Origin: Macrotis lagotis
Lineage: Eukaryota; Chordata; Mammalia; Peramelemorphia; Peramelidae
Reading direction: 5' to 3'
Length of the DNA: 64,000 nucleotides
Assembly: GCF_037893015.1 (NCBI RefSeq)
Contig: NC_133666.1
Coordinates: 156,286,498 to 156,350,497, forward strand
Below are positions 1-10,155 of the stretch, piece after piece; positions within the stretch are counted from its first letter, which is position 1; each line of letters begins with the position of its first letter. The notes below the pieces were generated by a model that saw only the letters and a program-made list of their open reading frames with translations, was not told where the DNA came from and ran no database searches. A program made the translations under genes and the position numbers.

Positions 1-599
1 ATGAATTGGAAATTTGAACAATTATTTAGTTTTAGTAGTATTAAGGAAGAATGTCAGTGGGGAAGTAAACAATGAATATGAACAATAAATAATATATACT
101 AAAACTATCGATATGTCCCCTAAAACTTGTGCCCATTGTTTTGTTCATTTTGTTTGACCAAAGTAAGAAGTGATAATATTTACTTACATATAAATTCTTT
201 TCCTTCTAATTGAAATTTTATTTTGAATTAGGGTATATAACTTTAATTTAGGGAGGTGGTGTATAATGCAGTAGATAGAACTCTAACTTTGGAGTTTCTA
301 ATGCTTGATGCTTACTATTTATGTGACTGGTCAAGTCATCTAATTTCTCTGAGTCTCAATTTCTTTATATTTAAAATTATTTGGCCTCTGAAGTCCCTTC
401 CAGCTCTAGACCTATGAGCCCAAAGCTTTGAATATGCCACTCCCAAATGGGATTGACCTGTGATGGTGGAAGAGCTAAAGATGTTCATCCTCTGTAAACT
501 TACATAAGATCTTATTCTAATTTGCTATAATTTAGCAGCTCAGCTAGAGATACATTTGAGTATGTAAGAATAACATTAGCAACTGACATTTCTGTCATG
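1..599. other. AT-rich unique DNA, nothing recognised
   Basis: No long open frame, RNA gene or recognisable transposon. The stretch is AT-rich with short A/T runs. Confidence 0.5.
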
Positions 600-860
600 T
601 TTTAAGGTTTGCAGAACACTTTTTTATATAAATATAAGTATAAATTTATAAAATATATATCTATAAATTATTTTATCCTCTCAATAATCCTTTGAGGTAG
701 TTATCTAAGTATTGCACCCATTTTATAGAAGAGAAAACAGGTTTAAAGAAATTAAGTGACATATAGAATTTCAACATCAGTAGAAAATTAAAAGAATTCA
801 AACCACTCCTAAATTCAGGAGCAATACTCTTTATATCACACCTTGAGTTCCCTAATAAAT
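600..860 (+). repeat. MIR-like SINE remnant
   Basis: The order 'cctttgaggtag', then 'cccattttatagaagagaaaac', then 'aagtgac' followed by a region that should hold the transferred-lineage tail is the MIR core in sense orientation. The match is heavily mutated, as expected for a pre-marsupial MIR. A (catgatata)3 tandem repeat at 868-894 follows directly. Confidence 0.6.
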
Positions 861-867
861 GCTTTTA

Positions 868-894
868 CATGATATACATGATATACATGATATA
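868..894. repeat. (catgatata)3 tandem repeat
   Basis: Three perfect copies of a 9-bp unit lie head to tail. Confidence 0.9.
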
Positions 895-1137
895 GTAGTC
901 TCTCCTACTCTACCTCAGAGAGAAAATTCAGCCATCTATACAATATAACTATTTTTAGAGCATTAATTAAAAAACACAAATGTTTTCCAGAGGATTTTTC
1001 AATATAATTATTTCTGAGTTCTAGATTTGGAAATATCACTTTGTATATACCTATTTTGTTGTGATTATATTTGTTTTGAAATGCATGTTCTGTGTTATGA
1101 TACCAGAAAATTTTATTTCTAATGTTTAATGTAGGAT

Positions 1138-1265
1138 TCAGAGTATTGGAAGTGACTGTAGGCATCATCTGGTCCAACCTCTTCATTTTAAGTTGGGAAA
1201 CTTCAGTCCCAAAATAGCAGAGTCAGGATTTGAATCTAGGTCCTTTGGATTAGAACTAATATGCC
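1138..1265 (+). repeat. THER1/MIR-like SINE remnant
   Basis: The series 'catcatctggtccaacctcttcatttta', 'gggaaacttcagtcc' and 'caggatttgaatctaggtcc' matches the order of the THER1/MIR body (anonymous 'ctagtccaacc' motif, then 'gaaactgag', then 'ggatttgaacccaggtc'). Confidence 0.65.
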
Positions 1266-1384
1266 CTTCAAATTACCACAATGTTTCAACCACATGAAAA
1301 CATTATTGATTTGGAATACTCTAGATTGAAGTTGTTATTTTTCTAGGAATTAGGGAAACAGGCATGTAGTAAACTTTTCAGACA

Positions 1385-1605
1385 CTGTGCTTAGTAATGT
1401 ATAATTATAATCTAATTTTATCCTCACAATAATCCTTAGAGGAAGCTACGGTGATTATTTCAATTTTATAGATGAGGAAACTGAGGCAGAGGTGAAATGA
1501 CTTGTCTGGGGTCACAAAACGAATATGCTTCTGAGGTTGAGTTGGAATCCAGGTCTTCCATACTTCAAGTCCAATGCTATACCCATTGTGCCACCAGTCA
1601 AGGGA
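1385..1605 (+). repeat. MIR-like SINE
   Basis: A well-preserved MIR order: 'cctcacaataatcctta', 'attttatagatgaggaaactgaggc', 'atgacttgtctggggtcac', then 'gaatccaggtcttcc' and 'cccattgtgccacc'. The last part resembles the tRNA-like end of marsupial MIR relatives. Confidence 0.75.
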
Positions 1606-3200
1606 TGTGAATTGATAGCATCACTTTGAAAACTCTCTTTAACTTCTTACCCATTCTATCTGATAGTTAACTAAATGGTATTTACACATTTACAACTTAT
1701 CTTTTCTTGGTATGTGGGAAGTGTTTCATCATTCATCTCTTAGTCCTGTCCACAGCACATTATTGTGCAATTATGTTTAATGGATTCCTGACATCAAATA
1801 CTTTAACATATTGTACTTTGAAACTCATACTTCCGATTTAGTTTGCATTCTAGGCAATACTTCAAATTTAGTTTTCTAACTAAGATAGAAATAAGAAACT
1901 ACAACTGATGAAGCATGAAGTCACAAAAATATTCCTTCGAAGCCCACTTTACATACCACTGCTGACTCCTTTTTTAGATTTTTGGAAAAATAATTAAGTA
2001 GTTTACTGAAGTTAATAAAGCATATTGAAAGCTCAAAATCTAGAAGGTTAGAATCTATTCTAGTCTATAATTAAACTCTAAATGAGTAAAATAAATTTAA
2101 CAGGCTTCTGATTTTAAAAGCTTGCTCCCATTGAAAACTTAGATAGCTTTTTATTAACTGGAATTTTGGAATTATTCATTGTCTCACTCTTTTTAAAACT
2201 TATGATTCAATACTTGGAGGAAATACAAAATTGAAAGACATTAAAAATGAGCAATATTATAAGGCACCTAAGCAGAGAAAATAAAAATGTAAAATACATG
2301 CTGAGTACAACCTCTAGGAGCCAGTGTAGTATTGTACTGAATACCTTTTAGTACCTTTTTTTTGTACTTTTTTGGGGGAGGGACAGTTTTTGGAGCTTTG
2401 CCTAAACTCTTTCAAATATTTCAAGCAGACACTCCAATTTTCTTATTTTGGAAAATACACCAAATTTGTTACATTCCTTCTTTAGGAAATTTCCCTGATT
2501 CGCTCATCACAATCTTTAAAGTATGTTAGATTGTTTCTTAATTTGTATTCTTCAACATTGTCAAGCAGTACTTTTTTCATATTAGATACTACTCGGTTAA
2601 CTATTTTTCCTTCAATCAGACTCTTTAAATAAAAAGGTTATAAGAAGCTATAAGACTGCTAGTCTCTCTACTCTCCACCCCCTTCTCCCACTCCTGCAAT
2701 TTTGCCCCCTTTCCAGACAGGAACACACTTACCATACCAGACAGATGAGAAGTTATCCTGTTAAAGAGCTGGAGAGAGGATGGTTCCATGACTTTTCTTG
2801 GCAGCTCATTCCTTTCCCTAACAATTTTTGATGTCAGTAAATATTTTTAAAAAATTCTTAACTTCTATCTCTCAGTCTATGAGTGAACAACTATCTATAA
2901 ATTCTCTTCCTCTCTAATTTTTGTAGTTTTTATTTTCTAGATTCTGAGACATGTGAAATTTTAATGCTACTTAAAAATGATATGTCAAGATGTATTTGGG
3001 AAAAAATTATCCCATTAATCCTTTGTAAACTTTCCCCAATGTATATATCATGGGTATTCTAAAATGTTGTAATATCATTACAGCTTCATTTTCAATCACA
3101 TTTAGCCCTGAAATAGTTCAGAATTTGGTTGATGCTGATCCTCCTTCCACTGAGGCAAGTTTCAACCCTCTATGAGTAGGAGCATAGGCTCATATTTAAC
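1606..3200. other. Unique AT-rich DNA, nothing recognised
   Basis: No open frame over 60 codons and no repeat family that I recognise. A pyrimidine-rich patch lies near 2660-2715. Confidence 0.5.
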
Positions 3201-3214
3201 TCATGAAAGGATCT

Positions 3215-3350
3215 TGGATACTACTCATTCCTCTCATTCTACACATAAGGAAACAGACTCAGAGAGATTAATTAATTTGCCTGAGGTTACACAGATAGCT
3301 TGTAGATGGTCTTTAGAGTGGCATTGCTTAAAAAGTTTGATATTCTGATG
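3215..3350 (+). repeat. MIR-like SINE remnant
   Basis: 'cattctacacataaggaaac', 'agactcagagag', 'ttaatttgcctgaggttacacag' keep MIR core order in sense orientation; the ends are not definable by eye. Confidence 0.5.
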
Positions 3351-4250
3351 TTAGCCTGGTATTGAGCCTCTATATTTGTCCTTCTGGGCAATGGACATGG
3401 ATCATACAGGATATATAAGAGACATAAAGGATATTATTGAATTTATACCTGAAGCCTTTCCAGCTTTCCATTTGTGCTCTCCTGGCATAGACTTTGAGAA
3501 ATCGTGATTATGTAGCACTATAGCAGCAGCATCTTCTATTTACATCTTAAAGTTATTTTGGTCTAACCTATGATTGCATTAAATAAGGAACTCTCAGTAA
3601 GGAAATTCCCTTAATCAATATAGAATGGCAACTCAGAGTTTTAGAGAATTACTTGAAGCACTGAGGCTTTGAATCATTTGGCTGTTATTTTTAGGAACAA
3701 GACTTGATCCTAGTTTTTCCTGACTGTAACATGAACTTTCTATCCACATTGCCTTTCAATGATGAGGAAGTTGAAATACTTATCTGAAAGAGCTATCATT
3801 TTATTTGTATGGAGAATCCCACAAGTAATGTAGTTTACATCTTTTTTAATAAATAAAAAGCAGATGCTTATCATGGGTTACTATGGCTGAAAATAATTTT
3901 ATCTAGTGGCTAATGTCCAGGTTATGGAACTTAGCCAGACTGACCATTGGATAATCAAACCAGGTCCATATTTCAATTTTTTTATACTTTGGAACTGCTG
4001 TAGAACTTGTGCTTGCTGATACAAACTTTGAGAATGTAGGATCTTTTCTTTATTTTAAGGAGCATCATAAGAGAATAATGACTTATAAGAAAATGGAGGA
4101 AGTTTGGTATTAGAAGGTAGAAATATTGTGGGACTGGGAAGAGGAAAGACCTACTGCTACTGCTATGTTGTGGGGTATGGCAAGGCAAATTTCTTTCATA
4201 GTGAGGTAGCAGGAGACAAAGAGAACAATTGAAAATATTTTGGAAGTAGA
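3351..4250. other. Unique DNA, nothing recognised
   Basis: No recognisable gene or repeat. A 68-codon antisense frame (3982-4188) is compositionally ordinary and is treated as chance. Confidence 0.5.
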
Positions 4251-4252
4251 GC

Positions 4253-4437
4253 TTTGCAGCTGTGTGGCACTTGGAGTTAACTTCATTTTGGATCTTGCCT
4301 CACACTTATTATCTATGTGACTCTAGGCAGGTCATTTTAATCTCTCTCAACCTTGATTTCCTTATCTGTAAAATGAGTATAATAATAGCCTACCTTATAG
4401 GGTTGTGAAGAACAAATGAGTTAACAAATCAATGCTA
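4253..4437 (+). repeat. MIR SINE
   Basis: Clear MIR: 'tgtgactctaggcaggtca', 'aatctctctcaaccttgatttccttatctgtaaaatga', 'aataatagcctaccttatagggttgtgaag'. This is the canonical MIR 3' half in sense orientation. Confidence 0.85.
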
Positions 4438-4460
4438 ATGATGATGATGATGATGATGAT
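4438..4460. repeat. (ATG)n microsatellite
   Basis: About seven copies of ATG immediately follow the 3' end of the MIR, a usual place for a tail-derived microsatellite. Confidence 0.9.
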
Positions 4461-6940
4461 TTCTTTAGAGCTCTAAAGAGTTAAGATTATAAACCTAAGA
4501 CAGTAGGTGGTTTCCCTGCTATGGTGTGGAAAGATTGAAGTGGTGTTAACACATTATAGGAGAGTGAGTGAACATGAGTAGTGTGATATTTAGCATGAAT
4601 CAGACTTCCCAAACTTCCCCATCACTCATGCCAGTCACTTAATCTTCAGCAGGGATGCTTGAATCTCTCCTTCTTGTATGGAAATGATGTCATCTTGAGG
4701 GTTGATTAGGGTAATATGTGATGCTATGATATTATATCTTATCTGGATTACATCAGCCGAAGTGTGGTGATGGTAATCTGGCAATTTTGAAATAGACCCT
4801 CAAAATAACCACCATCACCACTAATCTGGCTTCTACTCCCATAACTGAGTCCACTTGTACTTTCACTGGATGAGCATTCCACTTATGCTATAAGATTGGA
4901 TTATATGGTATTGAACTACACAATATACTTGCACTAATTTGTATCATCTTATAGGATATATCAATCCAGCCTTCCTCTCAGTTCTTACGCTACTGATGTG
5001 GTAGATTTTCTCAGATATGGATTGAATAGAATTTATGCTATATTTAAGTCTCCATATCTATATGATCATTTATATCTATGTCTATCATGTCACATGGTAA
5101 CTAACAGCTAACTAACAATATTCCATTATAAGTTTTAAAGCTATTTATCAATATGAAAATAATAAGAAAGAAAATGATAAAAGTTTAGGAAACTGCCAAG
5201 AAAACTGAGCATGCAATTTTTTTAAAGTATAAGAAGAGAAGCCAATAAACTAATCTTGGTTTATCCTAATGGAATGCAAGTTTCTGGCTCCTCAAAAATA
5301 TTTGCAGTTATCTTCTTGGCTGTTTTTAAGTAGCAGGGACTGGGATTAGTGTTATTCTCTCATTGAGATGAAAAATGAAGTTTTAAGGAATGTTCATTAC
5401 TATCCTGGCATGTGTTGACCAAATGGATTCTTCAGCTGCCAAACTGTACACTGGCTTCTGTCTCATTCAGAGCCCTCAGGAATGAAAAGTAATTGATCAA
5501 ATTGGCTCTTTCATAATCCCCCCACAGGTTCCACTGGAGCTTGTTGACTTTGAACATACACTAGGCTTATTTAACTATAGGGTGACATCTTGGAACCCAC
5601 CTCTACTTCATCAAAGCATGATGAAGAATATGAAAACAAACCACATTTCGAGTTAATTCCAGATAGGGCTACCCCCTTCTTTCCTGACCATTAAAAGATA
5701 AAATGTAAAACTTCAGCATTTGGCCAATTGCTTCTCACTCCAGCTGGCTCTCCCCCCCAAGGCAACGGGAGACTTTCCAGTGAATTTAAATCAAATAAGC
5801 AAGAACAACAACAGAACTAAACCAAGTCAGGATGGCATTCAACCTGTGTCTGTAGAATGAATGATAGGCAACTTCCCTTTGATCATGTATCCATTTGTTC
5901 TCTAGTGACCAAGTTCAGTTTAGTTCACTCCAAAAATGGTTTCCAACATCACTGAAGGATTATGATGTGCCAGACCATATTGTTTTATTTCAGTCTGGCA
6001 GGCAAGATTCAGAATCTGATGGTAAACTTCTAAGTCATAGACAAAAAAGAAGTTGAAGGATAAGATAGGTATTGCTTTGAATAGTCTTAGGATCATTTCT
6101 CATCCTTTTCACTGAATTGTATTTATACCTTTCCTTTGACTCCTTTCTAATCTGAAAACTCCATAAATAATCCCTGTCTCAGGACATGGCTAAGTTTGGT
6201 AGTTTCAACATCACTGTTGGCAAAAATTAAATACAATACCATATTAATCATTTTTGAAGACAATTTTGTTTCTTTTTCCTAACACTACATTTTGCATTAA
6301 TAGTTCACAATGCATCTATTTTTGGTGTTTTTTTTACAAGAATGAGCAGCAGATTGGAAGTTTGAGGGACAAATCTTTTACTATGATGGTAGCACAAAAA
6401 TAAGGCAATATTCCAAAAAATTGGATTAAATAATTGAATTTTCTCAAAAATCAAAGGACATTATGCTTTCAGAACTTATGTTACCATGATTCCTTTAATA
6501 TAAAAAACCACACTGTAAGCTAATGAGCCATTTTTCTAGAACTTAATCTAATCCATTGGCTTGTTCTTGGTTCATCTCCCTTTCTACCTGTGGCATCCAT
6601 TTGCAAAATAGTTAGCTAATGTCAGTTTCTGGTCATAAAAGAAAATAAATATATTTAAAGATATTTGGATTTGCCACTTGCCTTATTATCACACACACTA
6701 ATGAATTAACCTAGAAGTTCATTTACATTCATTAATTGATAAGCATATTTTAATTACCTATAATATGAACAATAATATAGTTGTTTCAAAAGTAAAAATC
6801 TAAGTATCAGTTCATTTTATGCATTTAGATTCTTATTCTGGGATGCGAGTTTCACTTCCTTGTCAAAGAAGTTCACGTCATAAAAAAGAGCCTCTGCTAT
6901 GAATACACAAAAGAATTTGAGTAAACAAGTGTTTTTAGCA
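4461..6940. other. Unique DNA with a possible conserved block
   Basis: No gene or repeat recognised. The part around 5390-5880 is compositionally more balanced and free of recognisable transposons; it is listed as a possible conserved non-coding block in the findings. Confidence 0.4.
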
Positions 6941-6944
6941 ACTG

Positions 6945-7075
6945 GTAAATGGATATAAGAATGAATGAGAGTGAGGAGTCAAGGATGATATTCATGGGGA
7001 TTGTCAAGCTGGTTGATTTGAAGGATGGTGGCACTATCAGAGGTATATGTGATGAGAACACATATGACAAAAGTG
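6945..7075 (-). repeat. L2 LINE fragment, antisense (first copy)
   Basis: 'gaatgagagtgaggagtcaaggatgat' and 'ggatggtggcac' are the reverse complement of the L2 ORF2 stretch that reads 'atcatcct..gactcctcactctc'. The same L2 stretch occurs again at 7281-7370, so this is a second, short copy of one L2 segment. Confidence 0.65.
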
Positions 7076-7240
7076 CTTGGTTATTTGATGTCTTTTCTTA
7101 GCTCATAGTAGAGGTTCTTAATTTTTTTGCCAGTCAAATAAAGTCTATGACCTCTCATCTAAGAATAATGTTTTAAATGCACAAAATGAAAAATTATAGG
7201 ATTACATATGCCTAAGTACAATTGTACTTGTTTTAGTCCA

Positions 7241-7272
7241 TTTTCCACTAGGACTTTTTTCCACTAGGACTT
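7241..7272. repeat. 16-bp perfect tandem duplication
   Basis: The unit 'ttttccactaggactt' occurs twice head to tail (7241-7256 and 7257-7272). A 16-bp palindrome (aagtacaattgtactt) lies just upstream at 7214-7229. Confidence 0.9.
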
Positions 7273-8450
7273 GGTAAGTAGTTGGATATATGAATGAGAG
7301 TGAGGAGTCCAGGGTGATATACATGGAGGTTGTAGATATGGTTGATGGGAAGGATGGAAGTTCTGGGAGTAAGAAAATTCAAAAGAGAGATAGGTTTGAG
7401 GAATAAGGCAATGCATTTTCTTTTGGATATGCTGAGTTTAGCTGCATATAGGAAATTCAGTCTGAAATATCCAATGGGTAGTTGGTGATTTGGGTAAGGA
7501 AGTCAGAAGAGAGATTAGGGAAGGACATGTACATCTGGGAATCATCTGCTGAGAGATGTTAATTGAATCCACATAGCTGTTGAGTTCACCAATATAATGA
7601 GAAAAGATAATCTTGTCAGAGCTTTGAGGAAAATCCAATTGGTGGGAATAACATGGATGATGATCCAGCAAAGAAGATTGAGATGGGGCAGTCAGATGTG
7701 CAAGAGAGCAGGGTTATAAAAAAAATCAGAGAAAAGAGTCAAGAAGAAAGATTTTAGTGATCAACAGTGTCAAATGCTGCAGAGATATGAAGATGAATGA
7801 AGATTAAGAAAAGGTCATTCATTTTGTAATTATGAGTTCATTGGTGATTTTGGGGACAGCACTTTTACATAAGTAAGAAAATCAAAATACAGATTGCAGA
7901 GGTTTTAGAAGAGAATGAGGGGGTGGCTAGGTGGTTCAGTGGATAGAGCACTGGCCCTCAGGAGTACCTGAGTTCAAATCCAACCTCAGACACTTAATAA
8001 TTACCTAGCTATGTGGCCTTGGGCAAGCCACTTAACCCCATTGCCATGCAAAAACTTTTTTTTTTTAAAAAGAAGAGAATGAGGAAAGAAAAAGGAAAGT
8101 GCAAGTACCTAATACTTTATCAAGTAGTCCATCTGAGAATGAGAGAAGATGTATGAGTTGATATTTTGGTTGGCAAGATCCAGTGAAAGTTTTTAAAGAA
8201 TGGGGAGACTGGCATATTTGTAAGCAAAGAAGTAGTAGATAAGGATAGATTGGAGAATGGAGAGGAGAGAATGAAGATGGAGGCAATCTGTGGGACAAGA
8301 TAGGAAGGGATGTCATATAAGTATATGAGAAAAACAGTTGACTTTGGCAAGAAGGGTCAGTTTTGCTCAAATGAAAGGAGATAAAAGGGGATGATATCAG
8401 GGAAATATTAAATGAAGAGAAAGGGAGAAGTGGAGCTGAAAATGAACGAC
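7270..8450 (-). mobile_element. L2 LINE ORF2 fragment (reverse transcriptase), antisense, split by a SINE
   Basis: This is the reverse complement of part of the L2 (CR1-clade non-LTR retrotransposon) reverse transcriptase. Read on the minus strand, 7541-7549 still encodes A-D-D of the catalytic FADD/YADD motif, followed by S-Q-M-Y as in L2. Further right (5' in the element), 'gatccagcaaagaagattgaga', 'gatcaacagtgtcaaatgctgcagag' and 'ggcaatctgtgggacaagat' keep L2 order. The 101-codon minus frame at 8065-8370 belongs to this RT region. The frame is otherwise broken many times, so no protein is expected. A young SINE at 7921-8070 splits it. It lacks both element ends. Confidence 0.8.
7907..8084 (+). 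mobile_element. tRNA-headed marsupial SINE with perfect 14-bp target duplication
   Basis: Complete SINE, body 7921-8070: 'gtggctaggtggttcagtggatagagcac' head (A box), 'gagttcaaatcc' B box, 'ttgggcaagccacttaacccca' body and an A/T-rich tail. The flanks 7907-7920 and 8071-8084 are identical 14-bp direct repeats (agaagagaatgagg), the signature of L1-driven target-primed insertion. It sits inside an antisense L2 and is therefore younger. The head is a SINE promoter and not a tRNA gene. Confidence 0.92.
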
Positions 8451-9630
8451 CTCCTTTTTCTCTTTTTGAGGTGAAGTATGAGGTTTTAGAGGATATAGAA
8501 TATAATCTTATACAGCCAGAAATGACATCATTATAATTGGGTTTTGGCTAGTAGGTAGCAGTTAATCTAAGTATTTTAGAAATTATGCTTTTATATAACT
8601 TTTCCACTATGCAGATAAGGAAATCAGAACTCATAGAGTGGATATATATTTGTATAATCACAGATAAGTTAGTAGCAGTGAACCGAAATAGTTCCTAGTA
8701 TTTCTGATTTTTGAATTATGTTCTAATTTCTTACTGATACTGCTTATTAGCCAGACCCCAACTATTATGTGATTAAGCATTTCTTAAGAAGTTTGTAAAA
8801 TAATCTTACAAAAACATTTATCATAATTTTAAAACACATGACTTATTACCTAAAGGATACCCTAGAAAGATAACATTTCTCAAAAAAAGAAGAGGATTGA
8901 TAGACATGTTCTGGGCACATGACATAGAAGTAAAAAGAACTCTCCAAAATTATTAACTTATGACTTGTGCTGAAATATGTAAACAGTTCCTTCATATGTT
9001 GGAATCTTTCTCCTATGATATCCAAAGTATAATTTAGCTTCAAAAATGAAAATTTCCTATGTCAAGTTCAAATAGAAACCAAAATGTTTGAGATTGAATC
9101 TGTAGGCCACAATGAACCAACAGATGGAGCTGATATCTACAAAAAGTTTTATTTCCTCCAGACAAAGGACATCAGATTTGACATCAGATGTTAGGGAAGA
9201 TTTTATGATTAAGTTAAAAGTCTAACAGGTATTCTGAAATGAATACTGACTGAAAAGAATATGTTTAAAGCAACTCATAGCTCTATAATTCTAGTCTTAG
9301 AATTCCACTTTTGGAACAGTAACATGGAATATAATAGATGTGGAAGTTATCTTTATAAAAATCCATATAATTTTATGAAGCATAGGGTCCAACATGTTAT
9401 AGAAAAATTAAAGCAGTTATAGAAACATCAAGACTTCTTTGTTCAAAATGTGGAAGGGGATTGACATATATTCTTAGAATATATAGATTAATGTCCTCCA
9501 AGTACATCAAGTGATTAGATATTTTGGTTCAACTCCTTTTTTTTCTAACATAAAAGACATGCTTAGGTCTACTTAGAAGAAATGATAATGGATTTCTGCC
9601 TAGGCAGAACCATAATGAGGCTTATTTTTA
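8451..9630. other. Unique AT-rich DNA
   Basis: A weak MIR-like core is visible at about 8575-8690 ('ccactatgcagataaggaaatcagaactca'). The rest shows no gene or recognisable repeat; a 65-codon antisense frame near 8846 is treated as chance. Confidence 0.45.
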
Positions 9631-9760
9631 AAAATACTGTGTTTTGAGTACCTGGGTTCAAATCTGGTCTCAGACACTTAATAATTACCTAGCTGTGTGG
9701 CCTTGGACAAACCACTTAACTCCATTTGCCTTGCAAAAACCTAAAAAAATACTGTGTTTT
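9631..9760 (+). mobile_element. 5'-truncated tRNA-type SINE with 15-bp target duplication
   Basis: The body 9646-9745 starts abruptly at 'gagtacctgggttcaaatc' and so lacks the tRNA A-box head. It keeps the B box, 'ttggacaaaccacttaactcc' and the A-rich tail. The flanks 9631-9645 and 9746-9760 are identical (aaaatactgtgtttt). Truncation at the 5' end with an intact duplication shows incomplete reverse transcription at insertion, not later deletion. Confidence 0.9.
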
Positions 9761-9863
9761 ATGTCAGTTCTTCATATTATGGGATATTTTATGATGTGTT
9801 TGGCAATTAATTGTAAATATAGAATATGTTTCTATGTCAACATGAAGCACTCTAGTATTCTCT

Positions 9864-10155
9864 CCAGAAGCCAGGTGGCACAGTGGATAGATCACTCTCC
9901 TTGAAGTCAAAAGGGCAGGAGTTAGAATCCAGCCTCAGACACATGACAGTAACTAGTTGTGTGACTCTGGGACAGATTGCCTCAAATTCAGGGCCTTCTT
10001 CAGTCATCCTGATTCATATCTGGCCTCTGGATCAGGGTGGTTCTGGAAGAGAAAGTGAGACTTGGTAGCATCTCCCTCACTCAAATTCAATTTATATGCT
10101 TGTCATGGCATAATCTCCCTGATATCATGATCTTTTTTTGAGAATTTAAGGAGAA
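9864..10155 (+). mobile_element. Marsupial SINE with long 3' body (Mar1-like)
   Basis: The tRNA-like head 'gaagccaggtggcacagtggatag' and 'tagaatccagcctcagacac' run into a long body: 'cctgattcatatctggcctctggatcagg', 'ctccctcactcaaattcaattta', 'gtcatggcataatctccctgatatcatgatc'. The body distinguishes it from the short SINEs in this window. Related copies are at 37456-37773 (antisense) and 39385-39490 (3' end only). Confidence 0.75.
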
